Part shown: positions 20,131-31,020 of the stretch, one piece after another
Numbering within the stretch: the stretch's first letter is position 1
Layout of the letters: each line of letters begins with the position of its first letter
Assembly: GCF_020509005.1 (NCBI RefSeq)
Contig: NC_063013.1
Location: 1,054,001-1,118,000 of the forward strand
Reading direction: 5' to 3'
DNA: 64,000 bases
DNA from: Fulvia fulva
Lineage: Eukaryota > Ascomycota > Dothideomycetes > Mycosphaerellales > Mycosphaerellaceae
Translations under genes and position numbers: made by a program
Notes under the pieces: generated by a model
The model's database searches: none
Seen by the model: only the letters and a program-made list of their open reading frames with translations
What the model was told of the DNA's origin: nothing

Positions 20131-22788
20131 ATGAGCGGCGCGATGATGGCGCCAGGAGCACCGGCGGCGAATGGGCATATTACGCCGTCGCCTGCGGAGG
20201 CAGAAGAGGAAGAACTGTACACACAGCTGCTGCAGTTAGGGGATGCTGTTGTTGCTGGGACACACCCACAGTTCACACTGCCGGCAGCAGCCATTGCGCA
20301 GCTCAAGGCCAGTATCGCAGCCGCGCATGCTGTCGCTCCTGCCACGAGCACAGAAGCATCTGCTGTCAACGGACTCGTGAACAATGGTGTGGCTTTCAAC
20401 TCGAACGCGTCTACTTACCATGCACAGCAATCCCATGCAGCGCTGCCCGGGCTGCAGACGCCAGTCGCACCTTCTGTCAACAGCGCAGTGCCCCCCGCTC
20501 TGAAGCCTGCTGCATCTGGCGGCTTGGACCCGATCTTCTTGGAGAAGTCGGACAGCCTGGTAAGAGCAGAGGGGCAGCTCAAGCGGCAGCGCATAGAACG
20601 CGAATTGCAGACACAGCTAGATCAGCGCAGACATCCACGCGACAAAGATCCTGGTGTTGAAGGGCCATCGCCAATCGATGTGCAAGCGATCTTGACAGCC
20701 GGTACTACACGCGCTGGGCATGTCTCCGGGCTGCCGCCAGCAAGGGCTGGGAGTCCTGCAAGTTCGTTCGACGAGAATGACTACTACTCCAGCCAAGTCG
20801 AAAGTGAATGGTCCTCTCCCGCGAGCGCCAGTAAGGTATCTGACCGCGCAGCAGGTACCTTCCCAGCTGTTTCCGGGCATCATGATGCACCAAGTGCACC
20901 ATCTTCATTCTTTGCTAAGCCAGCTCCTGGTGTCAAAGCAGCAGTACGTGATCAACTCGCCAAAGATCATGCCGCTCTCGCCCAGAACGTCGCGGACGAT
21001 GATGACGAGTACGACCCAGAAGACATGGACGACGAGTACACCCCACCTGACGCTACTACCTTCGACGACCTTTACGACGATGCCGTTGACCAGCAACAAA
21101 CTCATGAAACCTTGGACGACGACAACGACGACTACGAGCCAGGAGAGATCATGCAAGAGTCCAGTGCTCCAGTGCATTACTACCAGAATCAGCAGCAAGC
21201 TCAGCCATCGCCACGTGTACCGATATACAGCAATCACCTTACTCACATCGCTGCCCCACAGCCGAGTCGTGTCTCGCCTTTGGCTGTCGCTAAGGGTCCA
21301 AAAATTGAGCTGGAGCTGGTCAATGGCAGGCCAGAAGTTGTGCACAAGGGACGTCAGAATCAGCATGCAGCACAATCTCGCGCCAGCACTGCTTCTCCGC
21401 CTGCCAATGGAGTTGGAGGCGGCAACAAGAAAAGTCGTAAGAAGAAGCGAAAACGGGAAAGTGAGCCAACAGGACGTGGGAAGCGCAAACAGAGAAACGC
21501 GGCAGCGCAGTCACCTCCATCACCGGCCCACACAGAACCTCGTATCAAGGCTGAGCCAGTGTCACCGCCGCCCTTCGCGAACATACCCGAAGCATATCCC
21601 TACAATCAGAGATCGTCCAAGTATCGACCCGCAGAAATCGACCTAGTCTCCCCCCGCCATGTGCAGCCGCCAGTTCAATATGCAGACCCTCCACGATCAG
21701 GACTTCGGTACGAGTATGCGCAGCCTTCTTCTCCAGCTGTGGTCAGGGTCGCTTCTCCTGCAGCACATCGACCAGTGCAGAGGGACACGCAGGATCTCAG
21801 ACGAGTAGCAAGTCTGCACTATGCACAAAAGCCACCGTCACCGGCACAGCGGGCGTACTCGCCGGCTCCGACCAGAACAACTTCTATGACCTACGGGGAC
21901 CCAAGGCTCACACAGCAACCCTCGGCCCCGGCGGAGTATGAGCCTGCGCGATACCAGGAGCCAGTGCCGCAGGACAATGTGCGTTATGTGCGGGCAGATC
22001 GCTCACGCTCGCCACCAAGGCTGCAAGAGTATCAACCTTACGCCCGGGCTAACAGTTCAATGGTGATGCCACCACCGACGGCGCAGCCCCGTAGGATCGT
22101 GGTGGATCAGTATGGCAACCGATACTATGCTGCAGAGCCAGTTGCTGCACCCACTCCAGCCGCTGCGCCTTCACGAGCCTCGGTAGCTCCAGTGGATCGT
22201 CAACCCATGGAACTTGGCTACGAGCGAGCACCGAGCCGCATGGCAACATCATACATTGAGCACCAGCCAGAAGCCGTCCAGTATGAGCCAATGGACACCC
22301 GTATGGCGCCTCCACCGTCCAGGCGCGAACAACCTCTATACGTCGACACGAATGCATATCAAGCTCGAGAGTACAGTTCACGTCCTATGGAGCAGGTCCG
22401 TTATGCTCAAGAACCGACTTCGCCAGTATACCAAGCAGCTCCTCGGTACGAAACGATGGCACCACCGCCACTGCCACCCGCGCGAGAGCCCACATCCCCC
22501 GTCTACGCGCCACCGAGGAGCTACAGCGTGCGTCCAGATGATAGCGCTCCTATGTCAGCGACGTATGCCAGGCAAGCTAGTGTGGCTCCAGTGCAGTACG
22601 TCAGGCAGGAGGCTCCTCCTGCCCGAGCAATGAGCGTTGTGCCTGGCTATGACTCAGCACCACCCTCAGCGCGTGCTTACAGCCACGCCCCACCACCACA
22701 GCAAGTAAGATACGTCGACCAGTACGGACGCGAGGTGTACCCGGAAGTCAGGCAAGTGCCTGCTGGAGGAGAGTACAGGTATCAGTGA
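20131..22788 (+). CDS. Large intrinsically disordered, probably nuclear protein of unknown function
   Basis: This is a single-exon frame of 885 residues from ATG 20131. I recognise no catalytic domain. Residues 20-75 contain a short helical leucine/alanine segment (ELYTQLLQLGDAVVAG). Residues about 285-350 are strongly acidic (YDPEDMDDEYTPP at 294, DDDNDDYEPGEI). A dense basic cluster at about 433-455 (KKSRKKKRKR, GKRKQR) looks like a bipartite nuclear signal. A conserved-looking RIKAEPVSPP follows. The C-terminal half is rich in Pro, Tyr, Arg and Gln, with repeated SPxYxxPR and RYxxxxP units and two related VDQYG motifs at about residues 657-668 and 861-872. The composition suggests a chromatin- or RNA-associated scaffold, but that is inference. 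It shares a divergent promoter with the nucleotidase. Confidence 0.75.
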   Translation: MSGAMMAPGAPAANGHITPSPAEAEEEELYTQLLQLGDAVVAGTHPQFTLPAAAIAQLKASIAAAHAVAPATSTEASAVNGLVNNGVAFNSNASTYHAQQSHAALPGLQTPVAPSVNSAVPPALKPAASGGLDPIFLEKSDSLVRAEGQLKRQRIERELQTQLDQRRHPRDKDPGVEGPSPIDVQAILTAGTTRAGHVSGLPPARAGSPASSFDENDYYSSQVESEWSSPASASKVSDRAAGTFPAVSGHHDAPSAPSSFFAKPAPGVKAAVRDQLAKDHAALAQNVADDDDEYDPEDMDDEYTPPDATTFDDLYDDAVDQQQTHETLDDDNDDYEPGEIMQESSAPVHYYQNQQQAQPSPRVPIYSNHLTHIAAPQPSRVSPLAVAKGPKIELELVNGRPEVVHKGRQNQHAAQSRASTASPPANGVGGGNKKSRKKKRKRESEPTGRGKRKQRNAAAQSPPSPAHTEPRIKAEPVSPPPFANIPEAYPYNQRSSKYRPAEIDLVSPRHVQPPVQYADPPRSGLRYEYAQPSSPAVVRVASPAAHRPVQRDTQDLRRVASLHYAQKPPSPAQRAYSPAPTRTTSMTYGDPRLTQQPSAPAEYEPARYQEPVPQDNVRYVRADRSRSPPRLQEYQPYARANSSMVMPPPTAQPRRIVVDQYGNRYYAAEPVAAPTPAAAPSRASVAPVDRQPMELGYERAPSRMATSYIEHQPEAVQYEPMDTRMAPPPSRREQPLYVDTNAYQAREYSSRPMEQVRYAQEPTSPVYQAAPRYETMAPPPLPPAREPTSPVYAPPRSYSVRPDDSAPMSATYARQASVAPVQYVRQEAPPARAMSVVPGYDSAPPSARAYSHAPPPQQVRYVDQYGREVYPEVRQVPAGGEYRYQ

Positions 22789-23229
22789 GGAGCACTTGTG
22801 TTTAGAAGTTTGTTTACCACGCATGGCAAGGCTTTGTGTATGCAGAGATCGCTTCGAGAGGAGCATTGCAGGCATTTGAAGCATCTTGTAATCAGTACTG
22901 GGCAGGAAGCAGGGGACATGAAGCGTTAGATGATGTATTGGCACAAGGCAGGGTGTAATTGTCATGGCAGTGCGACAGTGTAGTCTGTTCGGAGTCCGGA
23001 CGTAATAAGCTCATCTTGACAGCTCATCATATCAGACTAAGGTCAAGCTATTATGCATGATGCAGAGCAGGAAATCAGACGAAACTCAACGGTGGTCTGT
23101 ATTCTGGCAACAACCCCCTTGCTTAGCGCCAATACTGACCCACCCGGCAACGACTTAATTTGATGTATTCTAGCAACTAATTATATAGTTGATTGCTAAT
23201 TAATTCACGTCTTAGCAGGAGGTATAGTA
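22789..23229. other. 3' flank of the disordered-protein gene and island boundary
   Basis: Ordinary composition persists to about 23154 and then changes abruptly to TA-rich, CA-poor DNA. No gene is supported here. The change marks the right edge of the gene island, about 370 bases after the last stop codon. Confidence 0.5.
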
Positions 23230-23411
23230 GGGCTTAAAATAAGGCTATTAATATTACGTTCTTAGTAAAGGTATTATTACTACTATATCTACTACTATTA
23301 CTATCGATACTACTACTACTATCTACTACTATATTTACCTTACTATTATTATCGCTCGTATATTACCTTATATCTTACTACTACTATTATCGACTAGATA
23401 TTCTTATAACT
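23230..23411. repeat. Degenerate CTA/TAT-rich simple repeat
   Basis: A run of imperfect trinucleotide units (CTA, ACT, TAT) with no coding features, lying directly left of the Fot1-like element. It may be a microsatellite, or a former CAx-type repeat altered by RIP. Confidence 0.5.
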
Positions 23412-23484
23412 TATAACGTACTTTACTACCGAGTAGGCTATACTACCGAGCGGGCCACTTTTGCTAAGAACTGTACCACTTCTA
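23412..23484 (+). repeat. Left terminal inverted repeat of the Fot1-like element
   Basis: It is the reverse complement of 24480-24552 with mostly transition differences. It contains two internal ACTACCGAG units spaced about 17 bases apart. Confidence 0.8.
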
Positions 23485-24479
23485 TAGATACAGCTATACA
23501 ACCACTATTACAGCGTGTATTGTCTTCAAACGAGGCCAAACTGACCTTAGCTGTCTAGGCCACGAAACGCGACGCGACAATTACGAATCGACTTGCTATA
23601 AAGGTATACGACGCGTCTCGAACTATACTAGGGTATCGATTGAATAGACGACCTCCTCGGGGTGACTACGAGCCTAATTCGAAGAAGCTTATAGAGCTAG
23701 AAGAGAGGGTAATACTTGAGTATATACTCGAGCTAGATCTTAGAGGTTTCCCGCTATTAAAGGCTAGTATACGAGCAATAGCCGATTTATTACTATAAGA
23801 GAAGGGTCTTTAGCCCGCTAGTCTTAATTAGACAGACAGGTTTATTAGGCGGCATCGTGAGCTAAAGGTTCGTATAACACATAGATACGATCGTTAGCGA
23901 GCCCTAATAGAAGATCTAGACGTTATCGAGAGGTAGTTCTTACTTATACGTAATATAAAGGAGAAGTATAGTATCCTTGACTAGGACACCTACAACTTCG
24001 ACGAGACAGGGTTTATAATAGGTGTCATTACGTCTTAGAGCGTCGTTACGGGTTTAGAAAGGCGTAGTAGAAAGAGGAAGGTCGTTTAATAGGGTAATAG
24101 AGAGGGAGTAGAGAGATAGCGTATTAGATAGCTCTTATACGAAGCAAGATTAGTAAGCTACGCAAGTCTAACGAGGCCCTTATATAGCGAAAAGCACGAA
24201 AGCGCAAGTATATTTAGTCTAGAGGGTCTCTAACCTTCGATAAGGCGTCGCAATTAATATCTCTAGAGGATACTAGGAGGTAGGAAGTGAGTAGAGAGTC
24301 GCGAGATAGTGTTCGGCTAGTACTAAAGCTACGACGCTATAAGCGATATAGCGAGTCGGGGCATAACGTACGCACCTATTAAGTAGACTTACTAGATAGC
24401 GAAGAATCTAAAGAGGAATTGTCCTCCTAGTAACGATTCTGTAGGATGTCGTCGTGTTAAGATACCGTCGTAATTAAAG

Positions 24480-24552
24480 TAGAAGTAGTACAGTTCTTAG
24501 TAAAAGTAGCCCGCTCGGTAGTATAGCCCGCTCGGTAGTGAAGTACGTTATA
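24480..24552 (-). repeat. Right terminal inverted repeat of the Fot1-like element
   Basis: It pairs with 23412-23484. The same right end occurs in copy 1 at about 5421-5493, where CA and TG dinucleotides survive better. Confidence 0.8.
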
Positions 24553-24960
24553 CTACTTATTAAAGGTAGTAACTTCTAGATTAGTCTATTAGGTAGAGGT
24601 ACCGTACTACGATAGCTCCTATATAGACGACTAGTCCGTATCTATAATAAACGTACTATTTAGCGTATATAAGTAAAGTAGTAGTTACTCGTTAATACCG
24701 CCGTATAGCGTATCGAATAGGAAGTCCTCTATATGGCTATAAAGGGTATATTATATTAATAGACCTAGGCTAAATAAAGGTATATCTAGTAATACCGGCC
24801 TTAAATAATAAGGCTACCTTACTAGTATATTAAATAGATAGAGAGATATTTCATTAAGCTATTATAGTGCCCTTTAGCCTATATATTACGATCCGAGCGT
24901 ATATATAGGTAATATCCTATTATTGAAACTTAAGGCTACGTACGCTAAGAATTAGGTAAC
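24553..24960. other. TA-rich, RIP-like DNA of unknown origin
   Basis: No open frame or recognisable domain can be read here even when TAG/TAA are recoded. It shares the CA/TG depletion of the surrounding repeats, so it is probably an old repeat. It is the left flank of the LINE insertion and continues after 28755. Confidence 0.4.
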
Positions 24961-24974
24961 TAATTAGTCACCTA
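24961..24974 (+). repeat. Target-site duplication of LINE copy 2 (left)
   Basis: TAATTAGTCACCTA occurs here and again at 28742-28755. The perfect 14-bp match brackets the LINE exactly at its ATCT tail, as expected for target-primed reverse transcription. Confidence 0.85.
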
Positions 24975-27900
24975 GGTCGACGACGAGAATTACCTATACG
25001 TAGTGTCGGCTACGAACCTCTCGTCTTGCTACGAGAGAGCTAAGTATTCTTACGCTAGAGCGTCGTAGGCGCGACGGGCGCGTAACGTAGGCGAAGCCGC
25101 GGCGAATAGAGAACTACTAGCAAAACGGGTATAAAAACTATCCGACGAGCGTATACTCGTATCGGGAGCGAGTCCCTCTTATTTCTACGTATAAGAAGGG
25201 CGCGGAACCGTAGCCTATACGCTCGATAGAACACCTCTAGTATAAGTATAGAATTTTTACCTCCGGAGACCGTAAACCGAGCGGGCCGAGCGACGAATAT
25301 TAGACGAGCGGACTAAAGAACAACAACTAAGCGGACTATACGACGGCGTCGAGCGGACTACGAAACAATCTAGTATTTACTAGCGGGCAATACGGTAGGT
25401 AGGTAGATACGCGACGAAGCCTATAAGGGCCTATTAAGTCCCCGGTATAGGAACGAGGGTTTTGCCTAAGGCACTACCTATCCCGCTACATAACGTACCT
25501 AGTCTAATATAGTAGATTACGACGAGGAAAAGACGATAGTCTAAGTAAGGAAAAGACGGCTATTAGGACGGGGAAAAGACGTATAATACGAGTAGATTAG
25601 TTCTATAATCGGGGAGGATCGAGGGTAGGGTAATAAGGAACTTTATATTAGTTAGTAGGTAGAAACGTAAGGAGTACGCTACCCGGCGTAGTGTATACCC
25701 CGAGCAAACCTACGAGGTATAGACGGCCGCTTTCTAGAGATAGGCTACGGTAACGCGAAGGGTATTAAAACCTAGGGCGTAGTATATACTAGTAGCGACG
25801 GCTAATACTATCTATATAGCCCGAGAGGACGGATACGTATATCGGTCAATAGAGAGCTCTAAAGGGCTTAGGCCTATAGAGGTGGATATTAGCTTAAGGA
25901 GTAAATAGGGAGGGAGGGCGTAGAGGGAAGCTTTTGCTCCGGGCTAACCTCTCGAAACGAGGCTATACGGTAGTACTAGATAAGTAGGAAAGCGCGGTTA
26001 AGACTTATTACCTTATCTCGTAGCTAGCTTACTAAATACGATTCCTTCCTTACTAGATCGCGTAGTAGTAATATAATAGTAAAGACGAGATAGACGAGGT
26101 AGTCTAAGGGTTAATAGACGGAATAAGAAAAGCGACCTTACTTTACGTTCCGTTTACCTAACTAACGATATAGTCTAAACTATACTAGACGCCGAAGTAT
26201 ACTACGGTAGTAAGAGAAGTAAGGAGAGCCCGCCGGGTATAGACGAGTAGCTATAGCGAGGAGGCCTAGAACGTATATAGGGAGGTATACTAATAGAAGA
26301 AAGCTATAATATAGAGGGAGAAAGTAGTCGGCTAGAGGGCTATAGTAGAAGAAATCGCCGGCAAGCTAGCGAGGATATAGAAGCTAGCGAAATGAGCCCG
26401 ATAGGACTCTATATAGGGCCCCTCCGTCTCTATCCTAGCGCTATAATCGCCTAGTAGCCCGGTTAGCGACCCCGAGGCCAAGGCGCGTCTACTAGCTAGT
26501 AAGTTCTTCCCGCCTCTAGTCTAGGCTAATCGAAGCGATATAAACAGCTCTACTCCCCTAGCCCCTAGTATCGCGGTCTAATAGGAGGTGTCCGAGGGAG
26601 AAGTTACCGCTATACTTAGGAAGTTACCGGCGAAGAAAGCCCCGGGGCCGGATAGGATCCTAAACGAGCTACTAAAGAAGTATAGAGATCAACTATCCCT
26701 AGTAGTCGTAGCGATCTTCAACGCCTACCTATAGACCGGATACTACCCGATAGTATTTAAACAATCGACGATAGTAGTCCTACGTAAGCCGTAAAAGGAA
26801 GACTATACGTAGGTAAAGTCGTACCGCCTAATTACGCTCCTTAATACTCTTAGGAAGGCGCTTAAGAAGCTAGTTATAACGAGACTCTCCGAGGCGGTAG
26901 AGGAATACTCCCTACTCCCCGATACCTAGATAGGTACGCGCCTATAGCGATCGACGCTATCCGCGATAGAACTTATCACCTCTTAGGTAAAGGCCATCTA
27001 GTATAAGAATAGGGACAAGGTGGCTTCCTTACTTAGCCTAGACATATCGGGAGCCTTCGACTACGTGTTATACCCGCGGCTACTCTATATCCTAAGGTCG
27101 AAGGGACTCCCTAAGTGGCTTATTAACTTCGTACGGTCCTACCTCTAAACCGTAGCACGTCGATCCTAGTCAGTTAGTATCAAAGCCTATTTTAAGCAGT
27201 CTATACTAAAATGCCGTAAGGCTTAACGCTAGTACCTATCCTATTCCTCTTCTTTATAGCGACGCTACTCCTAGTCCTAGAATCCTAGAACACCGCTACG
27301 AGCGGCTTCGTAGACGACACGAACATCCTAGCGTAGTCTTCCTCGACTAAGAAGAACTATAGGCTACTAGAAGAGAAGTATAAGATCTACGAGGACTAGG
27401 CTAGGAGGTACGGGGCTCGGCTTGCCCTAGAAAAGTACAATCTAATACACTTTACGCGCCGGCTACGGTTCTATAATATATAAGCTTCTATCTAGATATA
27501 GGGGTATACGACTAACCCGGCAAATTAGCTTAGGATCCTCGGACTATAGGTAGACCCGGCGTTACGGTAGAGGAAGTACGTATAGGCAATATTACGGAAA
27601 GCTAAATAGAATATAGCATTATACTAGAGGCTTACTACGTCTATATAGGGGGCGGACTTCCGGTAGTTACGACTTCTATATACGGCTATTATACGGCCAG
27701 TCCTTACCTATAGTAGCTAAGTATAGTCCTTAGGCGAGAGGGCCTACCTATTAAAGGGACTCGTCGCGCCGCTAGCGAAGATCTAAAACTAATACCTAGG
27801 GAAGGTTACCGGGGTATATAAGTCGATACTAATAAGGATACTTAAGTACGAGACCGCTTTACCGCTAATCGACCTATATATCTAGGGACTATAGACCTCC

Positions 27901-28741
27901 TACTTAGGTAAGTCGGTATAGTACCTAGTATAGAAGGTCATCGCTAGTATAGTCGTAAGGGCCCGCGAATTAGTACTAGCGTATAAGAGTATTCGACCCG
28001 GAGACGAGCCGAACTACCGGGTAAGGGACGAATAGCTAGTAATATAATAGGAAGGTAAGAAATTGTTTATAGAGCAACTATAGAAAGAGAGGTAGAACAA
28101 CTAGGTTATAGGGTATAGTAGACGCCCTTAGCTAGCGGGACAACCTAAGGAATAGTTAGCTACGAAATCCGCGGTTAAGCACCCCCCGAAGCTTATCTAC
28201 TACCGCCTTACGAGGGTATAGAGTAGTATAGAAACCTAACTACGAAGCGAACACATCGGCCTCTAGGGGTACCTATTATAGAGGAAGGTTCTAGAATACA
28301 CAAAGACTAGCTACCCCTACGGCTATTACTCCTAGAACGTACGGTACGTACTCCTCGTCTATCCGAGGTAGTCGCTAGGAAGGGGAGAGTAGATAGTAAA
28401 GGCGAGGAACCGGACGATTAGGGCACTTCTTAATAACGTTAAGGACCTACGGCGTATTACGAACTAGATACTAGAGAAGGGCTGGCTAGAATAGTACCGC
28501 CTAGTAGGAGTAGTATAGGAAGAGAGGACACGGCGTAGCGCGACGAGACCGGCTAGGAGCGGGGGCTAACGGGGTAGTAATATAGACTACGTACGTTTAG
28601 AGGGAAAGCTAATCTAGACAAGGAGTAGTCGGGCGGGAAGGGTTTTCACCTATTCGGGTTTCCCTTTGTATATAATAATAGATATATACCTATATAGGCC
28701 GAATAGGGTCCTAGAATAGGGGAATAACAAATCTATCTATC
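24975..28741 (+). mobile_element. LINE retrotransposon copy 2, internally deleted, RIP-mutated
   Basis: This is the same family as the element at 1-4428. Bases 26053-28741 align with 1740-4428 and include the reverse transcriptase (FVDD at 27307-27318) and the ATCT tail. Bases 24975-26052 do not match the endonuclease region of copy 1, yet they lie inside the target-site duplication, so they are probably the family's 5' leader and ORF1, joined to the 3' half by an internal deletion that removed the endonuclease. Many in-frame TAG codons are present. It is inactive. Confidence 0.8.
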
Positions 28742-28755
28742 TAATTAGTCACCTA
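28742..28755 (+). repeat. Target-site duplication of LINE copy 2 (right)
   Basis: Perfect repeat of 24961-24974, immediately after the ATCT-repeat tail. Confidence 0.85.
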
Positions 28756-29151
28756 TAGCCTCTTTAAGAGCAACACTTATCTATTCTAGATAGATATATA
28801 TAATATATAACCTACTTTTAAAACACCCTATATAAGCCCGTATAATAACTTCCTATACTTCTAACGTAATAGTTATAAGCCCGATTAGCGCTTACTAATA
28901 TTTACTACGATAAGGAAGCCCTAAAGCAGAGTTTATATCGTTATAGTACTACTACTATAACTAGTACAGTAGTACTCCCTAGGCCTAGTAAACTCGCGTA
29001 GAACTTTTACTAGCCTATAACCTATTTTGTAGTTATAGCTACTACCGAGACCCCGGTAACTACCGGTACCCTACCTTTAGGTACCGTAGTTCTAAAGAGC
29101 TATAACTAATAGGACAAGTTTAACCGTTAGCTAGAGCTCTACGTAGAGTCT
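28756..29151. other. RIP-mutated DNA of unknown origin between LINE and Gypsy fragment
   Basis: It continues the flank that was split by the LINE insertion. Near 29090-29150 a recoded plus-strand reading gives a short DKFNRQLELYVES-like stretch reminiscent of retrotransposon gag, but too little remains for a call. Confidence 0.35.
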
Positions 29152-29338
29152 TATAAGGGCCCGCGTACTATAGGGTCCGAATAAGAGAGCTGTTATTCTA
29201 CGAAGCTACGAAAGAGGAGCGCGAGGCGCGGTAAAGTTATAAAGTAAAGCTAAGCCGCGCTAACCCGATACGGAAGGTCCGCGGTTTAGCCGGGCCGACG
29301 TAGCTATAGTAAGGAGGGGTCGCGGGCTACCCGTAATA
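29152..29338 (-). repeat. LTR of the Gypsy A fragment
   Basis: It aligns over its whole length with 33242-33425 and 40273-40456 after reverse complementing, with mainly C/T and G/A differences and a few small indels. Confidence 0.85.
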
Positions 29339-31020
29339 GTACCCCCCCTCTTAAAACGCGTCTTAGTCCTCTAAGTATTATCTATCTTATACGGCTACTT
29401 GCCTATACTACTCTATAACCGTACAAAAGTCTAATTATCCTCTAATACCTTGTTATTGTCTAGTAATATATCTATATCCTATCTATCTATAACTAGCCTA
29501 TCCGCGACCGGCTCCCTTCGAGAAGTATACTACCTAGTTAGCTAGCTTACCCTAGACCTAAGTCTGTCTTCGGCTAGTACTCGCGTATAATCCTTATAGC
29601 TAAGGTTAGGTATTATTATAGGCTCTATAGGTTTTACTTAAGTATCGGTATAACTACCGGTACTATCGTAGAGCTAAGGGTAGTAGGTAATACCGGAGTC
29701 CTTAGTTAAGATAGTAGGCTTTCCCGTAACCTAGCTAGTATAGCGGTACGTAGTAAATATATACTAAGTAGATTCTATTAGAGGTATAGCTCGAGACAAC
29801 TTATTCGTAACGGTGTTACTATTAACCCTAATCGTATTAAGCCCGAGCACCTTATTACTTAGGAGGACCTAATTAGATAGAGCTACGAAGCCTATAGGCG
29901 TAGACAACTCCGGCCGGTTATAGTAAAAGTCTATAATAGCGGCGGCCGCGTGTTTAAACATATTCTTAGCCGGTTACTAGGTCTTACTATCCTCCTTATT
30001 CTAATATCTAAGCTATTTCACCTTATACTAAGTGTCTACTTTACGCTTCTACCCCTTCTTTACTTTGCCTACTCGCTTACGGGTATATATATCGAAGATC
30101 TTCTCTACCTTATATATATATATATAGGTGTTACGACTATATTAGCGACTATATCGGCTTCGTTAGTATCGGGCTCGATAGTTATCGGCGGTAGTAGTAC
30201 TAGATACTAGCCTTCGAGTAGTAGGAAGTCGGGATGATCGGCTCGCTAAAGTAACGAGGTATAAAAGTAGTTATCGAGTCCTACTATAGCGTCCGATAAT
30301 CTTAGTTTATATAAGAGCTTAGCTAGTATAACTTCTATAATCTAGTACGGGCTAGCGTATCTTCTATCGGGCTTCTTAGATAGTCGAGTCGTACGGATGT
30401 TCTTAGTACTTAGGTATACCTAGTCGCCTACTTTATAGTCTAGCGGAATGCTTCGGTAGCGGTTTACTACTTTTGCTTAGAGAGCTTATAATATCCGTAT
30501 GTTTTCTTAAAGGTGCTTATAAAGGTCGTAAATCCGGCGTACGAAGGCTTTAGCCGATCGCGTATCTAGTCGCTAGAGAGTAGTTAGTCCTCCCTCTTTT
30601 CTAGCGCTTAGGTCTACGCGCTCTATAAACTTAGGGTTGTAGCCTAAAGTAGCGTAGAGTAAGCAACACACTAGTAGTTTTAGAAAGGTAGTTATTGATC
30701 GCGAACTTAGCTAGATAAAGCTATTCTACCTAGTTATCTTATACCTCGTTAGTAAATATACGGAGATACTATTCTATTACTTAGTTAGTACGTTCCGACT
30801 ATCTATTAGTTTCTAGGTAGTATAAAGAACTTAGCTTACGACTTATACGAAGTATCTTATAAAGTTTCTTCTAGAAGGTAGTAACCTATTACTTACCGCG
30901 GTCTAAAGTAATAGTATTAGGAAATCCGCGTCGGGAGAATATATACTTAAGGAAACGTCTTGCCGTATTCTATATAGTTATCGCTCCGATTGGAATTAGC
31001 TCGACTTCCTTCGTTAGTAT
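29152..31020 (-). mobile_element. 3' fragment of Gypsy family A, minus strand
   Basis: Its 187-bp LTR (29152-29338) matches the 184-bp LTRs of the complete Gypsy A at 33242-40456, in reverse orientation. A purine-rich tract sits beside it (29340-29350). To the right the sequence parallels the Gypsy A region 38705-40272 antisense, that is the integrase C-terminus and chromodomain-type tail. Similarity stops near 31020, so the rest of the element is missing. It is heavily RIP-mutated. Confidence 0.8.

Larger units (their letters stand above)
23412..24552 (+). mobile_element. Internally deleted Fot1/pogo-like DNA transposon, copy 2, complete ends
   Basis: The element is about 1.14 kb with imperfect 73-bp terminal inverted repeats at 23412-23484 and 24480-24552. 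The outermost bases, TATAACGTAC and GTACGTTATA, are consistent with TA target duplication as in the Tc1/mariner superfamily. Each repeat contains two direct units close to ACTACCGAGCGGGC. The remnant of the transposase starts near 23590 and has the N-terminal HTH, the FDETGFIIG block near 23998 and the C-terminal SESGHN..RT motif near 24350. The region for the remaining DDE residues is missing. It is RIP-mutated and non-autonomous. Full Fot1-class elements are usually near 1.9 kb, which fits a deletion of several hundred bases. Confidence 0.8.

Noticed and set aside
20034..20660. 208-codon plus-strand frame overlapping the disordered-protein gene, and a 308-codon one at 20720-21646
   Set aside because: Both are out-of-frame shadows of a long, compositionally biased coding region and lack any motif.
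23230..23411. Regular CTA/ACT triplets considered as a CRISPR-like or minisatellite array
   Set aside because: There are no spaced identical repeats, only degenerate simple sequence; CRISPR is not expected in a fungal nuclear genome.
29950..30210. Open frame of 86 codons resembling a hydrophobic membrane protein, with a near twin on the other strand at 39536-39802
   Set aside because: Both are antisense to the same C-terminal pol region of Gypsy A. The hydrophobicity comes from RIP-made TA-rich codons.
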